DNA of 64,000 bases from Achromobacter sp. MFA1 R4. Its GTDB lineage: Bacteria > Pseudomonadota > Gammaproteobacteria > Burkholderiales > Burkholderiaceae_B. A program made the position numbers and the translations under genes. Each line of letters starts with the position of its first letter. Positions within the stretch are counted from its first letter, which is position 1. Below the pieces are notes generated by a model. That model searched no databases. It saw only the letters and a program-made list of their open reading frames with translations, and was not told where the DNA came from. Below, one piece after another: positions 1-7,492 of the stretch. The stretch is taken from NCBI RefSeq assembly GCF_900156745.1, contig NZ_LT707065.1, positions 4,216,001 through 4,280,000 on the forward strand, read 5' to 3'.

Positions 1-2
1 CC

Positions 3-311
3 GAGATCAATCAGCGTTACGTGCGTGCCGCCGACGGCCGGCTGGCCCCCGCAGGAGAGCCCACGACCTTGCGGCCCGGCGACGTCGAGCGTCTGTCTCC
101 GGCCGAGGGCGACATCCATCGCGTTTCCAATGCCTATCCGGACCAGGTCTCCATCAGCGTGCATCTGTATGGCGGCAATATCGGGGCCGTGTCGCGCCAC
201 GTCTTCGATGTGGAAACCGGACAGGCCAAGCCTTTTGTCTCCGGCTACTCGTCGGCCACGCTGCCCAATTTGTGGGACAGGTCCGCCGCGGTCCGCGCCG
301 CGCTGGGGTAG
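3..311 (+). CDS. 3-mercaptopropionate/cysteine dioxygenase family protein, 3' part
   Basis: The 5' end lies outside the window, so only the last ~102 residues are seen. They match the C-terminal half of the cupin-fold thiol dioxygenases (3-mercaptopropionate and cysteine dioxygenases, non-haem iron enzymes that oxidise a thiol to a sulfinate). The segment GDIHRVSNAYPDQVSISVHL carries the third iron-ligand His of the family, followed by VYGxNIG-type (here LYGGNIGA) and PFVSGYSS-type motifs; the SGYS tyrosine is the usual active-site Tyr. The substrate cannot be told from this part. It reads in the same direction as the following iclR gene but is 81 bases away from it and need not be linked. 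Confidence 0.78.
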   Translation, partial: EINQRYVRAADGRLAPAGEPTTLRPGDVERLSPAEGDIHRVSNAYPDQVSISVHLYGGNIGAVSRHVFDVETGQAKPFVSGYSSATLPNLWDRSAAVRAALG

Positions 312-367
312 CGTCGCCGACGCCATGAAAGCGCTGTTCGCGCGCCGCGTCTCATGCTATGTTCGCG

Positions 368-382
368 TCCTAAATATTAGGA
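368..382. promoter_or_regulatory. Probable IclR operator (TCCTA-N5-TAGGA), autoregulatory
   Basis: TCCTAAATATTAGGA is an inverted repeat with 6-base arms. It ends 10 bases before the ATG of the iclR gene, so bound protein would cover the translation start region. The same arms with the same 5-base spacer occur at 3763-3775 between the divergent catabolic operons. Assignment to this IclR protein is inferred from placement and repetition. Confidence 0.6.
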
Positions 383-392
383 AAAATCACGA

Positions 393-1157
393 ATGGACAA
401 GACGCTGCTCAAAGGCCTGATGGTGTTGGAAGCGGTGACCGATGTGGACAATCCGCCGCGCACCATCGATGCGCTGGCCGCGCGGGTGGGGCTGACGCGC
501 AGCAATACGCATCGCACCTTGCAGACGCTGATCCACGCGGGCTATGTCATCAAGGATGACGATGGTGGGGGCTATCGCGGCGCCGTGCGCCTGTTTGAAC
601 TGGCGGCACGGCAACTGGCGCAACTGGACGTGCGCAAGCTTGCCGCGCCGCACATGCGCACGCTGGCGGACCAGACCGGCGAAACCGTGCACCTGTCGGT
701 GCTGGACGGCTTTGATGTGGTCTACGTGGACAAGATCGACAGCCCGCAGCCCATCCGTGCGTATTCCATGGTGGGCGGGCGCGCGCCCGCTTACGCGGTG
801 GCGACCGGCAAGGCGCTGCTGGCCTACCAGGTCGAAGGCTACGTCGAGCGCTATGAGGACCAGTTGGTCCGCCACACGCCGTCCACCATCGTGTCCATGG
901 CCTTGTTGAAGGACGAACTGCGCAAGATTGCCCGCGCGGGCTACGCGGTCAATCGCGGCGAATGGCGTGAAGGGGTGGGCGGACTGGCCGTGACCGTGTT
1001 CAACAGCCTGGACCAGCCCGTGGCGGCGGTCGGCATTTCGGGCCCGCTGGACCGCCTGAGCGCCGCTAGGATGAAGCAGCTTGCGCCGGATGTGGCGGCC
1101 TGTGCGCAGTCCATTTCGCAGGGGATGGGATATCGCCGGGGCTTTCTGGATCAGTAG
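393..1157 (+). CDS. IclR-family transcriptional regulator
   Basis: The 254-residue protein has the standard IclR layout. An N-terminal winged helix-turn-helix covers about residues 5-65 (TIDALAARVGLTRSNTHRTL as recognition region). A C-terminal effector-binding domain covers about 80-245, with the typical GETVHLSVLDG and GGLAVTVFN stretches. IclR proteins bind small carboxylic or aromatic acids and control nearby catabolic operons. Here the likely targets are the Bug/FAD-oxidoreductase unit and the CoA-transferase operon, because the inverted repeat before this gene recurs between those two. The last 92 bases overlap tail-to-tail with the oppositely oriented FAD oxidoreductase gene. The effector is unknown. 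Confidence 0.9.
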   Translation: MDKTLLKGLMVLEAVTDVDNPPRTIDALAARVGLTRSNTHRTLQTLIHAGYVIKDDDGGGYRGAVRLFELAARQLAQLDVRKLAAPHMRTLADQTGETVHLSVLDGFDVVYVDKIDSPQPIRAYSMVGGRAPAYAVATGKALLAYQVEGYVERYEDQLVRHTPSTIVSMALLKDELRKIARAGYAVNRGEWREGVGGLAVTVFNSLDQPVAAVGISGPLDRLSAARMKQLAPDVAACAQSISQGMGYRRGFLDQ

Positions 1158-2748
1158 CGGGCGCGGCGCGCAGGTCGGCCGCGATACGCACGGCCTGGTC
1201 GCGCGCCAGGCGGGCATTCACGTCCATGGACGTGGTCCAGAAGTAGGTGCCGCCCGCCAGGCTGCCCAATACGGAAAGGCCTGCCTGGACCCGGCCGCTG
1301 GCATTTTTGACGCAGCCGGTGCCGTAGTCGAGCGCCAGCCCGCCGTGGGGATCGGCCTGGGCATGCCCCTCGCGTAGCAGGCCGGACACGAGCGGATCTT
1401 GCGTACGCTGCGCATCCACCGAGAAGCTGGTCGCGTTGATGAGATACCGGCTGCGATGTTCGACCTGGCCGCGCGGCGTGCGCAGGCGCGTGACGAACAG
1501 GCCGCTGGCGGCGTCGTGGACGCTGCCGCAATAGCCCGCGGCAACAGCAAGCTGGCCCGTGTCGAACAAGGCCTGCAGCTTGAGCGCGTTGCGCATCGGG
1601 AAGGTCGCACGGCGCGCCATCCAGAGCGATCGCCACTGCGACTGGAAGCGGCGCCGTTCGGCATCCGGGATCAGATGCCAGATCTGGTCCACCGCTGCAT
1701 TGGTGGCCGCCGCCACCGCCTGCCACGGCCGCGGCGCCGCGGCCGAGCGCTGGATTTCCTCTTCGAGCGCGGACCGCGCATCGCGGTCCGGTCCGAGCAG
1801 GTCATCGTCTTCCAGCGATCCGTTCAGCGCCAGTACCTCGTCCCGCAGCGCCTGCCAGACGACGTCCAGGGTCAGCGCGCCGCCGTGGCGGGCGGCCAGC
1901 GCCACCGCGCCGTCGCGGCTCAGGCGCTGCAGGGCGTCGGGCGCGCGGTTGTGCGGGCTGCGCACCGAAGGCAGGCGCCCGTTGCGCGAGGCGCACAGGA
2001 TGGGGCCGCGGTGGCCGGCCTGCTGCAGCGCCGCCACGGCGTCCACCGCGCTCAGGCTGGTGCCGACGACGCACACCGACGCATCGGGCGCGATGCCGGC
2101 CGTCAGGGTGCAAACCGGATACGGGCTGTTGAAATAGCCGGGCGCGTCTTCCAGCGAGGGGAATGCCTGCGACGGCAGATTGCCGTTGCACAGCACGACG
2201 CGGCGCGCCAGCAGCGGCGTGCCGGCTTCGGGTTCGACGCGTACGCGTCCGTCGGCCAGGGGCGCCACGCGGCCGACACGGCTGGGCACGTGCGACAGGG
2301 TCGCGCCCAGCGCCTGCGCAAGCTGGCGGCAGCGCGCGTAAACCGCGCGCATGTAGGCGCCGAACAGCGGCCGGGGCAGGAAGTCCGCAGGGTCGATGGA
2401 CCCGACGCCGTACCCCGCCAGCCAGCCCGGATCCTGTTCACGCAGCCAGTCGACGAAGTCCAGCCTGCGGTCCGCGCGCGCCGACATGTTGCCGGCCGGG
2501 ATGTTGAGCAGGTTGCTGCGCAAGTCGTCCTGGTAGGCGGCGCCCGGGCCGGGCTCGGACTGGGGCTCGAAAAGGTGGATCGTCAACGCGCCCGCGCCCG
2601 GCGCCGCCTGAAGCGCCAGCAGGAACTGATACAGGAAGCTGACGCCGACCGAGCCGCCGCCCACGATGGCCAGGTCGGTTGCGGCCTGCCGGCCCGCCGA
2701 GGGGGCCGCCATCATTTCGCCGCCGACAGGCGCACCACGTCCGCCCAT
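1066..2748 (-). CDS. FAD/NAD(P)-binding oxidoreductase (YdhS-like, COG4529 type)
   Basis: The 560-residue flavoprotein has an N-terminal Rossmann dinucleotide fold (LAIVGGGSVGVSFLYQFL), a second glycine-rich motif (CVVGTSLSAVDAVAAL), and the NLLNIPAGNMSARADR segment typical of the YdhS-like FAD-NAD(P)-binding family. The reaction is not known for this family. Two starts fit: ATG at 2748, preceded by AGGAGGT at good spacing, or ATG at 2715, which overlaps the stop of the upstream Bug gene as ATGA. Either way it is coupled to the Bug gene. The 3' end runs 92 bases into the convergent iclR gene. It may oxidise the substrate captured by the Bug receptor, but that is inference. Confidence 0.8.
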   Translation of the reverse strand: MGGRGAPVGGEMMAAPSAGRQAATDLAIVGGGSVGVSFLYQFLLALQAAPGAGALTIHLFEPQSEPGPGAAYQDDLRSNLLNIPAGNMSARADRRLDFVDWLREQDPGWLAGYGVGSIDPADFLPRPLFGAYMRAVYARCRQLAQALGATLSHVPSRVGRVAPLADGRVRVEPEAGTPLLARRVVLCNGNLPSQAFPSLEDAPGYFNSPYPVCTLTAGIAPDASVCVVGTSLSAVDAVAALQQAGHRGPILCASRNGRLPSVRSPHNRAPDALQRLSRDGAVALAARHGGALTLDVVWQALRDEVLALNGSLEDDDLLGPDRDARSALEEEIQRSAAAPRPWQAVAAATNAAVDQIWHLIPDAERRRFQSQWRSLWMARRATFPMRNALKLQALFDTGQLAVAAGYCGSVHDAASGLFVTRLRTPRGQVEHRSRYLINATSFSVDAQRTQDPLVSGLLREGHAQADPHGGLALDYGTGCVKNASGRVQAGLSVLGSLAGGTYFWTTSMDVNARLARDQAVRIAADLRAAPATDPESPGDIPSPAKWTAHRPPHPAQAASS

Positions 2749-3680
2749 CGCGCGACCTCCTGCTTGAGCATGCGGCTGGTGTCGGCGGGCGAGGTGGCGA
2801 TGGCGTCCGCACCCAGCTTCAACGCGGCCTGCTGCACGGAATCCATCGCGGCGGCCTTGCGCATGCCGTCCGACAACTTCTCGACGACCGCGGGCGGCGT
2901 GCCCGCCGGCGCGAGCAGGGCGTAGGTGGTGGCAACCGAGTAATCCTTCACGCCCTGTTCCATCAGTGTGGGCAGGTCGGGCAGGGCCGTGGCGCGCTTG
3001 GCGGTCGTGACGCCCAGCAGGCGGATCTTGCCGCTGGCTACCTGCGGCAGCAGCGCGGGCAGCGTTTCGATGACCATATCGATCTGGCCGCCCAAAAGAT
3101 CCGTGATGGCCGGCCCGCTGCCGCGATACGGCACGTGCATGAGCCGCGTGCCGGTCACCGCCTGGAAGAGTTCTCCCGCCATGTGCTGCGAGGTGCCGGG
3201 GCCGGCCGATCCGAACGTGATCGACCCGGGCTTGCTCTTGGCGAGCGCGATCAGCTCCTGCACATTCTTGGCCGGGATTTTGCTGCTGTTCACCGCCACG
3301 GCCATCGGCATGCTGGTGGCCATCGACACGCCGACAAAGGCGGTGCCGAAATCGTAGCCTGGCTTGTCGGGCATGGCCGCGTGGATGGCATGGCTGCCCA
3401 CCGCGCCCATCAGCAGCGTGTAGCCGTCGCCGGCCGACTTGGCGACGAACTCCGCGCCGATTTCGCCGCCCGCGCCCGCCTTGTTTTCCACCACGACGCT
3501 CTGGCCCAGATAGTCACCCAGGTGCTGCGCGTAGATGCGCGCCGCGGCGTCGGTCGCGCCGCCCGGCGGAAACGGAACCACCATGCGCACCGGTTTCGTG
3601 GGCCAGGTGTCGGCGGCCGCCGGTTGGGCTCCCAGCGCCAGCATCGTGCTGGCCAGGGCAATACGCCAAAACAGTTTCAT
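2712..3680 (-). CDS. Bug/TctC-family periplasmic substrate-binding protein
   Basis: The 322-residue exported receptor starts at MKLFWRIALASTMLALGAQP, a signal peptide cut after AAA. GAGGAGA lies just before this ATG, which is why upstream in-frame codons were not used. The mature part has the family landmarks [27 protein letters not shown] and DGYTLLMG. Bug proteins bind carboxylates (citrate, glutarate, amides, aromatics) in the periplasm, classically for a TctAB membrane partner. No tctA or tctB is in this window, so the receptor is an orphan here. It is the first gene of a minus-strand pair with the FAD oxidoreductase and is divergent from the CoA-transferase operon. The ligand cannot be predicted. 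Confidence 0.9.
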   Translation of the reverse strand: MKLFWRIALASTMLALGAQPAAADTWPTKPVRMVVPFPPGGATDAAARIYAQHLGDYLGQSVVVENKAGAGGEIGAEFVAKSAGDGYTLLMGAVGSHAIHAAMPDKPGYDFGTAFVGVSMATSMPMAVAVNSSKIPAKNVQELIALAKSKPGSITFGSAGPGTSQHMAGELFQAVTGTRLMHVPYRGSGPAITDLLGGQIDMVIETLPALLPQVASGKIRLLGVTTAKRATALPDLPTLMEQGVKDYSVATTYALLAPAGTPPAVVEKLSDGMRKAAAMDSVQQAALKLGADAIATSPADTSRMLKQEVARWADVVRLSAAK

Positions 3681-3984
3681 GCAAGTCTCCTCGGTGGGGC
3701 GGGCCGGCATGCGTGGGCCTTTCCCTGGGACGGGCGGCCGTGCTGCGGTCCTTTTTATAAATCCTAAAATATAGGATTGCGTTTCCAATAAATGGTTTAC
3801 CTAGAATTCCACACGGTGCTATGCTGGTCAACAATTAACCGATGGACTAAGGGATTGCACTAGGAATACGCCAGGAAATGCCGATTCTTGCCCTCACAGG
3901 GCTGGATCATGCCATCCTTCATCGTCGATACTTAGATTGTTTTTCGCATCCCAAATATTGAATTTTCATAACGAGAGGTCAGAC
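3681..3984. other. Divergent control region between Bug and CoA-transferase operons
   Basis: This 304-base gap holds no gene. It contains the TCCTA-N5-TAGGA inverted repeat (3763-3775), a lone TAGGA half-site (3861-3865), and a degenerate copy TCCCAAATATTGA (3949-3961) 24 bases before the CoA-transferase ATG. The stretch is visibly more AT-rich than the flanking genes, as expected for two back-to-back promoters. No convincing -35/-10 pair could be chosen. Confidence 0.6.
3761..3777. promoter_or_regulatory. Probable IclR operator between divergent operons
   Basis: ATCCTAAAATATAGGAT is an inverted repeat with arms ATCCTA/TAGGAT around a 5-base centre. Its core TCCTA-N5-TAGGA is the same as the element directly before iclR. 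It lies about 83 bases upstream of the Bug gene start and about 210 bases upstream of the CoA-transferase gene. Confidence 0.6.
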
Positions 3985-5154
3985 ATGACACCCAGTTCGG
4001 CGCTGGCCGGCATCACGGTGCTGGAGATTTGCAACGTTGCAGCGGGACCCTTTTGCGGCATGTTGTTGGCGGACATGGGCGCGGACGTGATCAAGGTGGA
4101 GAACCCGGAGGGCGGCGACACGCTGCGCAGCTGGCCGCCCATTTCCGATGGCTACAGCGAAAACTTCGCCTCGCTCAACCGCAACAAGCGGTCCGTGACG
4201 TTGAACCTGAAAGACCCCGGCGATCTCGCCCTCGCGCGTGAACTGGCGCTGCGCGCCGACGTGCTCATCGAGAACAACCGCCCGGGCGTGATGGACCGCC
4301 TGGGCCTGGGCTATGTCCAGTTGCGCGAGGCCAATCCCAGGCTGGTGTACTGCTCGATCTCGGCCTACGGCCAGTCGGGTCCGCGCGCGCAGGAAGGCGG
4401 CTTCGACCTCACCATCCAGGCCATGAGCGGCATCATGAGCGTGACCGGCGAGCCCGGCGGAGAGCCCGTCAAATGCGGCGTGCCGCTGGCGGATTTCTCG
4501 GCGGGCCTGTACGGCGCCTTCGCCATCGCGTCGGCGCTGCGCGCGGCCCAGGCCAGCGGCCACGGCACGCACATCGACGTGCCGATGCTGGGCGCCACGC
4601 TGGGCATCGCCGCCTTGCAGACGTCCGAGTTCTTCGGCAGCGGCAAGGACCCGGTCAAGCTGGGCTCGGCGCATCCGCGCAACGCGCCGTACCAGGCGTT
4701 TCGCTGCAAGAACGGCTACTTCGGCATGGCCGCGGGCAACCAGGCGCTATGGAAGGCCGTATGCGCGACGGTGGGACGCGACGACCTGCTGGCGGATCCG
4801 CGCTTCACGGACACCAGCGCGCGCGCGCGCAATCAGACCGCGCTGCGTGACATCCTGGAGGCCATCTTCGCCGAACACGATGCGCAAGCGTGGCTGGCGC
4901 GCTTTCGCGCGGCCGGCGTGCCTTGCGCGCCGATCAACACCTATTCGGAAGTGCTGGCCGATCCGCAGGTCGAGCACATGGGCTGGGTGCAGCCGCTGGA
5001 ATTGCCCAATGGCGTGCAGACCCGCACGTTCGGGCTGCCGGTGCGATTCGATGGCGAAACCACGGCGTTGCGGCGCCGTCCTCCCGCGCTGGGCGAGCAC
5101 AACGACGACGTGCTGGGACCGCTGCGCGCCGCCGCCAAGGGAGCGGCGGCATGA
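3985..5154 (+). CDS. CaiB/BaiF (family III) CoA-transferase
   Basis: The 389-residue family III CoA-transferase moves CoA between organic acids. N-terminal landmarks are LEICNVAAGPFCGMLLADMG and ADVIKVENPEGGD, followed by SLNRNKRSVTLNLK and ENNRPGVMDRLGLGY, all typical. The nucleophilic Asp of the family is expected in the CoA-domain segment around GGFDLTIQAMSG. The ATG at 3985 follows GAGAGG and gives the usual family N-terminus; the frame is open further upstream without a good site. Its stop overlaps the next gene (ATGA), so it is the first gene of a tight catabolic operon. It probably activates the acid imported by the neighbouring Bug system; the substrate is unknown. Confidence 0.92.
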   Translation: MTPSSALAGITVLEICNVAAGPFCGMLLADMGADVIKVENPEGGDTLRSWPPISDGYSENFASLNRNKRSVTLNLKDPGDLALARELALRADVLIENNRPGVMDRLGLGYVQLREANPRLVYCSISAYGQSGPRAQEGGFDLTIQAMSGIMSVTGEPGGEPVKCGVPLADFSAGLYGAFAIASALRAAQASGHGTHIDVPMLGATLGIAALQTSEFFGSGKDPVKLGSAHPRNAPYQAFRCKNGYFGMAAGNQALWKAVCATVGRDDLLADPRFTDTSARARNQTALRDILEAIFAEHDAQAWLARFRAAGVPCAPINTYSEVLADPQVEHMGWVQPLELPNGVQTRTFGLPVRFDGETTALRRRPPALGEHNDDVLGPLRAAAKGAAA

Positions 5155-5873
5155 GCGGCGTCCTGCGTATCGACCGCCAGGGGCCGCGGCATGTGTTGAC
5201 GCTGGCGCGGCCCGAGAAGATGAACGCGCTGTCGGCGGACCTGGTCGAGGCCCTGATCGCGGCGCTGGACGAGGCCGAGGCGCAGCGCGCCAAGGTCATC
5301 GTGCTGCAGGGCGAAGGCAAGAACTTCAGCGCGGGCTTTGACTTCGGCGACTGGCAGTCACAGAGCGAAGGCGACCTGCTGCTGCGCTTCGTGCGCATCG
5401 AAACCCTGCTGCAGCTACTGGCGGCATCGCCGTGCCTCACGGTGGCGCTCGCGCACGGCCGCAATTTCGGTGCGGGCGTCGACGTGTTCGGCGCCTGCAA
5501 GTGGCGCATCAGCGCGCCGGACGCGACGTTCCGCATGCCGGGCCTGAAATTCGGGCTGGTGCTGGGCACGCGTCGCTTTGCGGCGCTGGTCGGCGCGGAG
5601 CGTGCGCGCACGATTCTTGAACAGGCCGCGACGTTCAACGCCGAAGACGCCTTGCGCGACGGATTCGCCAGCCGGCTTGCGCCGCCCCAGGAATGGGCGC
5701 AGATCGGCGAGCAGGCGCTGGAGACGGCCGCCGCCCTGACGGACGAGAGCCGCGCGCAGCTTTATGCGGCCCTGTCGCAGGAGGCGCCGGATACCGACCT
5801 GGCGCGGCTGGTGCGCTCGGCATCGGCGCCCGGCTTGAAAGACCGCGTGGCGGCATATCTGCAGGCGCGCTAG
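5151..5873 (+). CDS. Enoyl-CoA hydratase/isomerase (crotonase) family protein
   Basis: The 240-residue crotonase-fold protein acts on an acyl-CoA. The N-terminus LRIDRQGPRHVLTLARPEKM leads to the first oxyanion-hole region GKNFSAGFDFGDW. The second, normally a GxxxGGG-type loop, reads HGRNFGAGVDVFGACKWRIS, so one position is atypical. No obvious catalytic Glu pair of true hydratases is seen, so hydratase, isomerase or hydrolase/lyase chemistry are all possible. Its start overlaps the CaiB-type gene by 4 bases. The gene order crotonase, CoA-transferase alpha, CoA-transferase beta recalls echA20-ipdA-ipdB of steroid ring degradation, though nothing else steroid-related is present. Confidence 0.85.
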   Translation: MSGVLRIDRQGPRHVLTLARPEKMNALSADLVEALIAALDEAEAQRAKVIVLQGEGKNFSAGFDFGDWQSQSEGDLLLRFVRIETLLQLLAASPCLTVALAHGRNFGAGVDVFGACKWRISAPDATFRMPGLKFGLVLGTRRFAALVGAERARTILEQAATFNAEDALRDGFASRLAPPQEWAQIGEQALETAAALTDESRAQLYAALSQEAPDTDLARLVRSASAPGLKDRVAAYLQAR

Positions 5874-5902
5874 CCGCGCCCCATGGAGCAGGAGGGAAGA
5901 CA

Positions 5903-6736
5903 ATGGCTTCAGGATTCAACCAAAAGAACAAGCAATGCTCGCTGCAGGAACTGGCTGCGCTGGTGCCCGACGGCGCATCGATCGCGCTGGGCGGCAGCTT
6001 CCTGCATCGCGGACCGTTCGCCTTCGTGCGCGAGCTCATCCGCCAGGAAAAGCGCAACCTCGAACTCATCAAGCAATCGCCCGGTTATGACGTGGACATC
6101 CTGTGCCGCGCGGGCGTGCTGCGCCGCGTGCGCGCGGGCATCGTCGCAATGGAAGGCAACTTCGGCCTCGCGCCCTGGTATCGGCGCGCCGTGGAACGCC
6201 ATGAGATCGAACTGGAAGAACACGCCTGCGCCAGCCTCACGGCGGGATTGCGAGCGGCCGCCTTCGGCGTGCCGTTCCAGCCCTGCGGGGGCCTGCACGG
6301 CAGCGGCCTGCCGGAACTCAATGGCTGGAAATGCCTGGACGATCCCTATGGCAGCGGCGAGAAGACCTGGGTGGTCCCGGCCATACGGCCGGATTTCGCC
6401 GTGATCCAGGCCTCCGAAGTCGACGCGCAGGGCAACGTGCGCGTGGCGGGGACGGCGCACTGGGACCGCATCATGTCGCGCGCCGCGGGCAGCGTGCTGG
6501 TGGTGGCCGAGAAGGTCGTGGACAGCGCGGTGTTCGAGGCCCAGCCCGAATCCACGCTGGTGCCGTATTTCATGGTGCAGGCCTACGCGGTGGTGCCGGG
6601 CGGCGCCTGGCCGGGGTCGTGCTGGCCCGCCTACGCCATCGACTATCCGGCGGTGGAAACCTACATGGACAAGAACAGCGATCTGCAGGCGCACATGGCC
6701 GCGGCGCCTGAAGCGCGGGAGGGGAATCATGGCTGA
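5903..6736 (+). CDS. CoA-transferase (family I-like) alpha subunit, IpdA/GctA type
   Basis: The 277-residue subunit belongs to the glutaconate-CoA-transferase/IpdAB group. Visible features are VPDGASIALGGSFLHRGPFA near the N-terminus, a central region with the glutamate-rich IELEEH before LTAGLRAAAFGVPFQP, and VIQASEVDAQGNVRVAG in the C-terminal third. Classical members transfer CoA; the IpdAB branch instead hydrolyses a cyclic diketone CoA ester. Which one applies here cannot be decided without aligning the catalytic Glu. GGAGGG stands 6 bases before the ATG, and the stop overlaps the beta-subunit start by 8 bases, so the two subunits are translationally coupled. Confidence 0.87.
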   Translation: MASGFNQKNKQCSLQELAALVPDGASIALGGSFLHRGPFAFVRELIRQEKRNLELIKQSPGYDVDILCRAGVLRRVRAGIVAMEGNFGLAPWYRRAVERHEIELEEHACASLTAGLRAAAFGVPFQPCGGLHGSGLPELNGWKCLDDPYGSGEKTWVVPAIRPDFAVIQASEVDAQGNVRVAGTAHWDRIMSRAAGSVLVVAEKVVDSAVFEAQPESTLVPYFMVQAYAVVPGGAWPGSCWPAYAIDYPAVETYMDKNSDLQAHMAAAPEAREGNHG

Positions 6737-7463
6737 ACAATGGTCGGGCTTTTCATACATCGTCACCAATCTGGCGCGCTTCATCCGCCCGGACGAGATC
6801 ACCTTCAGCGGCGTGAATTCCACCATGCCCATGCTGGCCTGCCTGCTGGCCAAGCGCGCCTACGACTGGGACTTCGTCTATATCAACGTGGCCGGGGGCG
6901 TGAACCCGCGGCCCTCGCATATTCCGCTTTCCAGTTCGGATCCGGTGCTGGCCGAGCACACGGCATCGATCTTCTCGAACGAAGACTTCTACGATCTGTG
7001 CACGCGCGGACGCATGGACCTGACGTTTCTCGGGGCCGCGCAGATCGACGGCGCGGGCTGCGCCAACAATTCCTGCATCGGCGACTGGCATGAACCCAAG
7101 GTGCGCCTGCCGGGCGGCGGGGGCGGGGCGGTGATGCTGCCCACGGCCCGGCGCGCCTGCACCTGGCGCACCGAGCATTCGCGCCGCACCTTCGTGCCCA
7201 AGCTGGACTTCATGACCTCCTGGGGCGGTTTTCATGGCGTGGTGACCCCGATTGCGGTGTTCGTCAAGCGCGAGGGCCGGCTGGCGCTGCAGTCCTGGCA
7301 TCCGGAATCCAGCCTGTCCGAGGTGCGCGAGCGCACGGGTTTCGAGTTCGACGCCACGGGCGCCGGTCCGACCGAGCCGCCCACGGAAAGCGAAGCCCGC
7401 GCCTTGCGCGAGCTGGACGCCGACGGGCAGTTTGAGCGCGACGCCGCCGTCGCGCTGCGTTGA
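6729..7463 (+). CDS. CoA-transferase (family I-like) beta subunit, IpdB/GctB type
   Basis: This 244-residue protein is the partner of the preceding alpha subunit, overlapping it by 8 bases. Family features are FSGVNSTMPMLACLLAKR near the N-terminus, DLTFLGAAQIDGAGCANNS, and a glycine-rich turn RLPGGGGGAVML in the middle, followed by a conserved FHGVVTPIAVFVK stretch. The pair should form the active alpha2beta2-type enzyme in the cytoplasm. The glutamate nucleophile of classical CoA-transferases cannot be placed by eye. Together with the upstream crotonase and CaiB-type enzyme and the downstream ligase, it belongs to a CoA-thioester pathway for an unidentified acid. Confidence 0.87.
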   Translation: MAEQWSGFSYIVTNLARFIRPDEITFSGVNSTMPMLACLLAKRAYDWDFVYINVAGGVNPRPSHIPLSSSDPVLAEHTASIFSNEDFYDLCTRGRMDLTFLGAAQIDGAGCANNSCIGDWHEPKVRLPGGGGGAVMLPTARRACTWRTEHSRRTFVPKLDFMTSWGGFHGVVTPIAVFVKREGRLALQSWHPESSLSEVRERTGFEFDATGAGPTEPPTESEARALRELDADGQFERDAAVALR

Positions 7464-7492
7464 CGCCGCTTCCACACCTAAGGGGAAACCTC

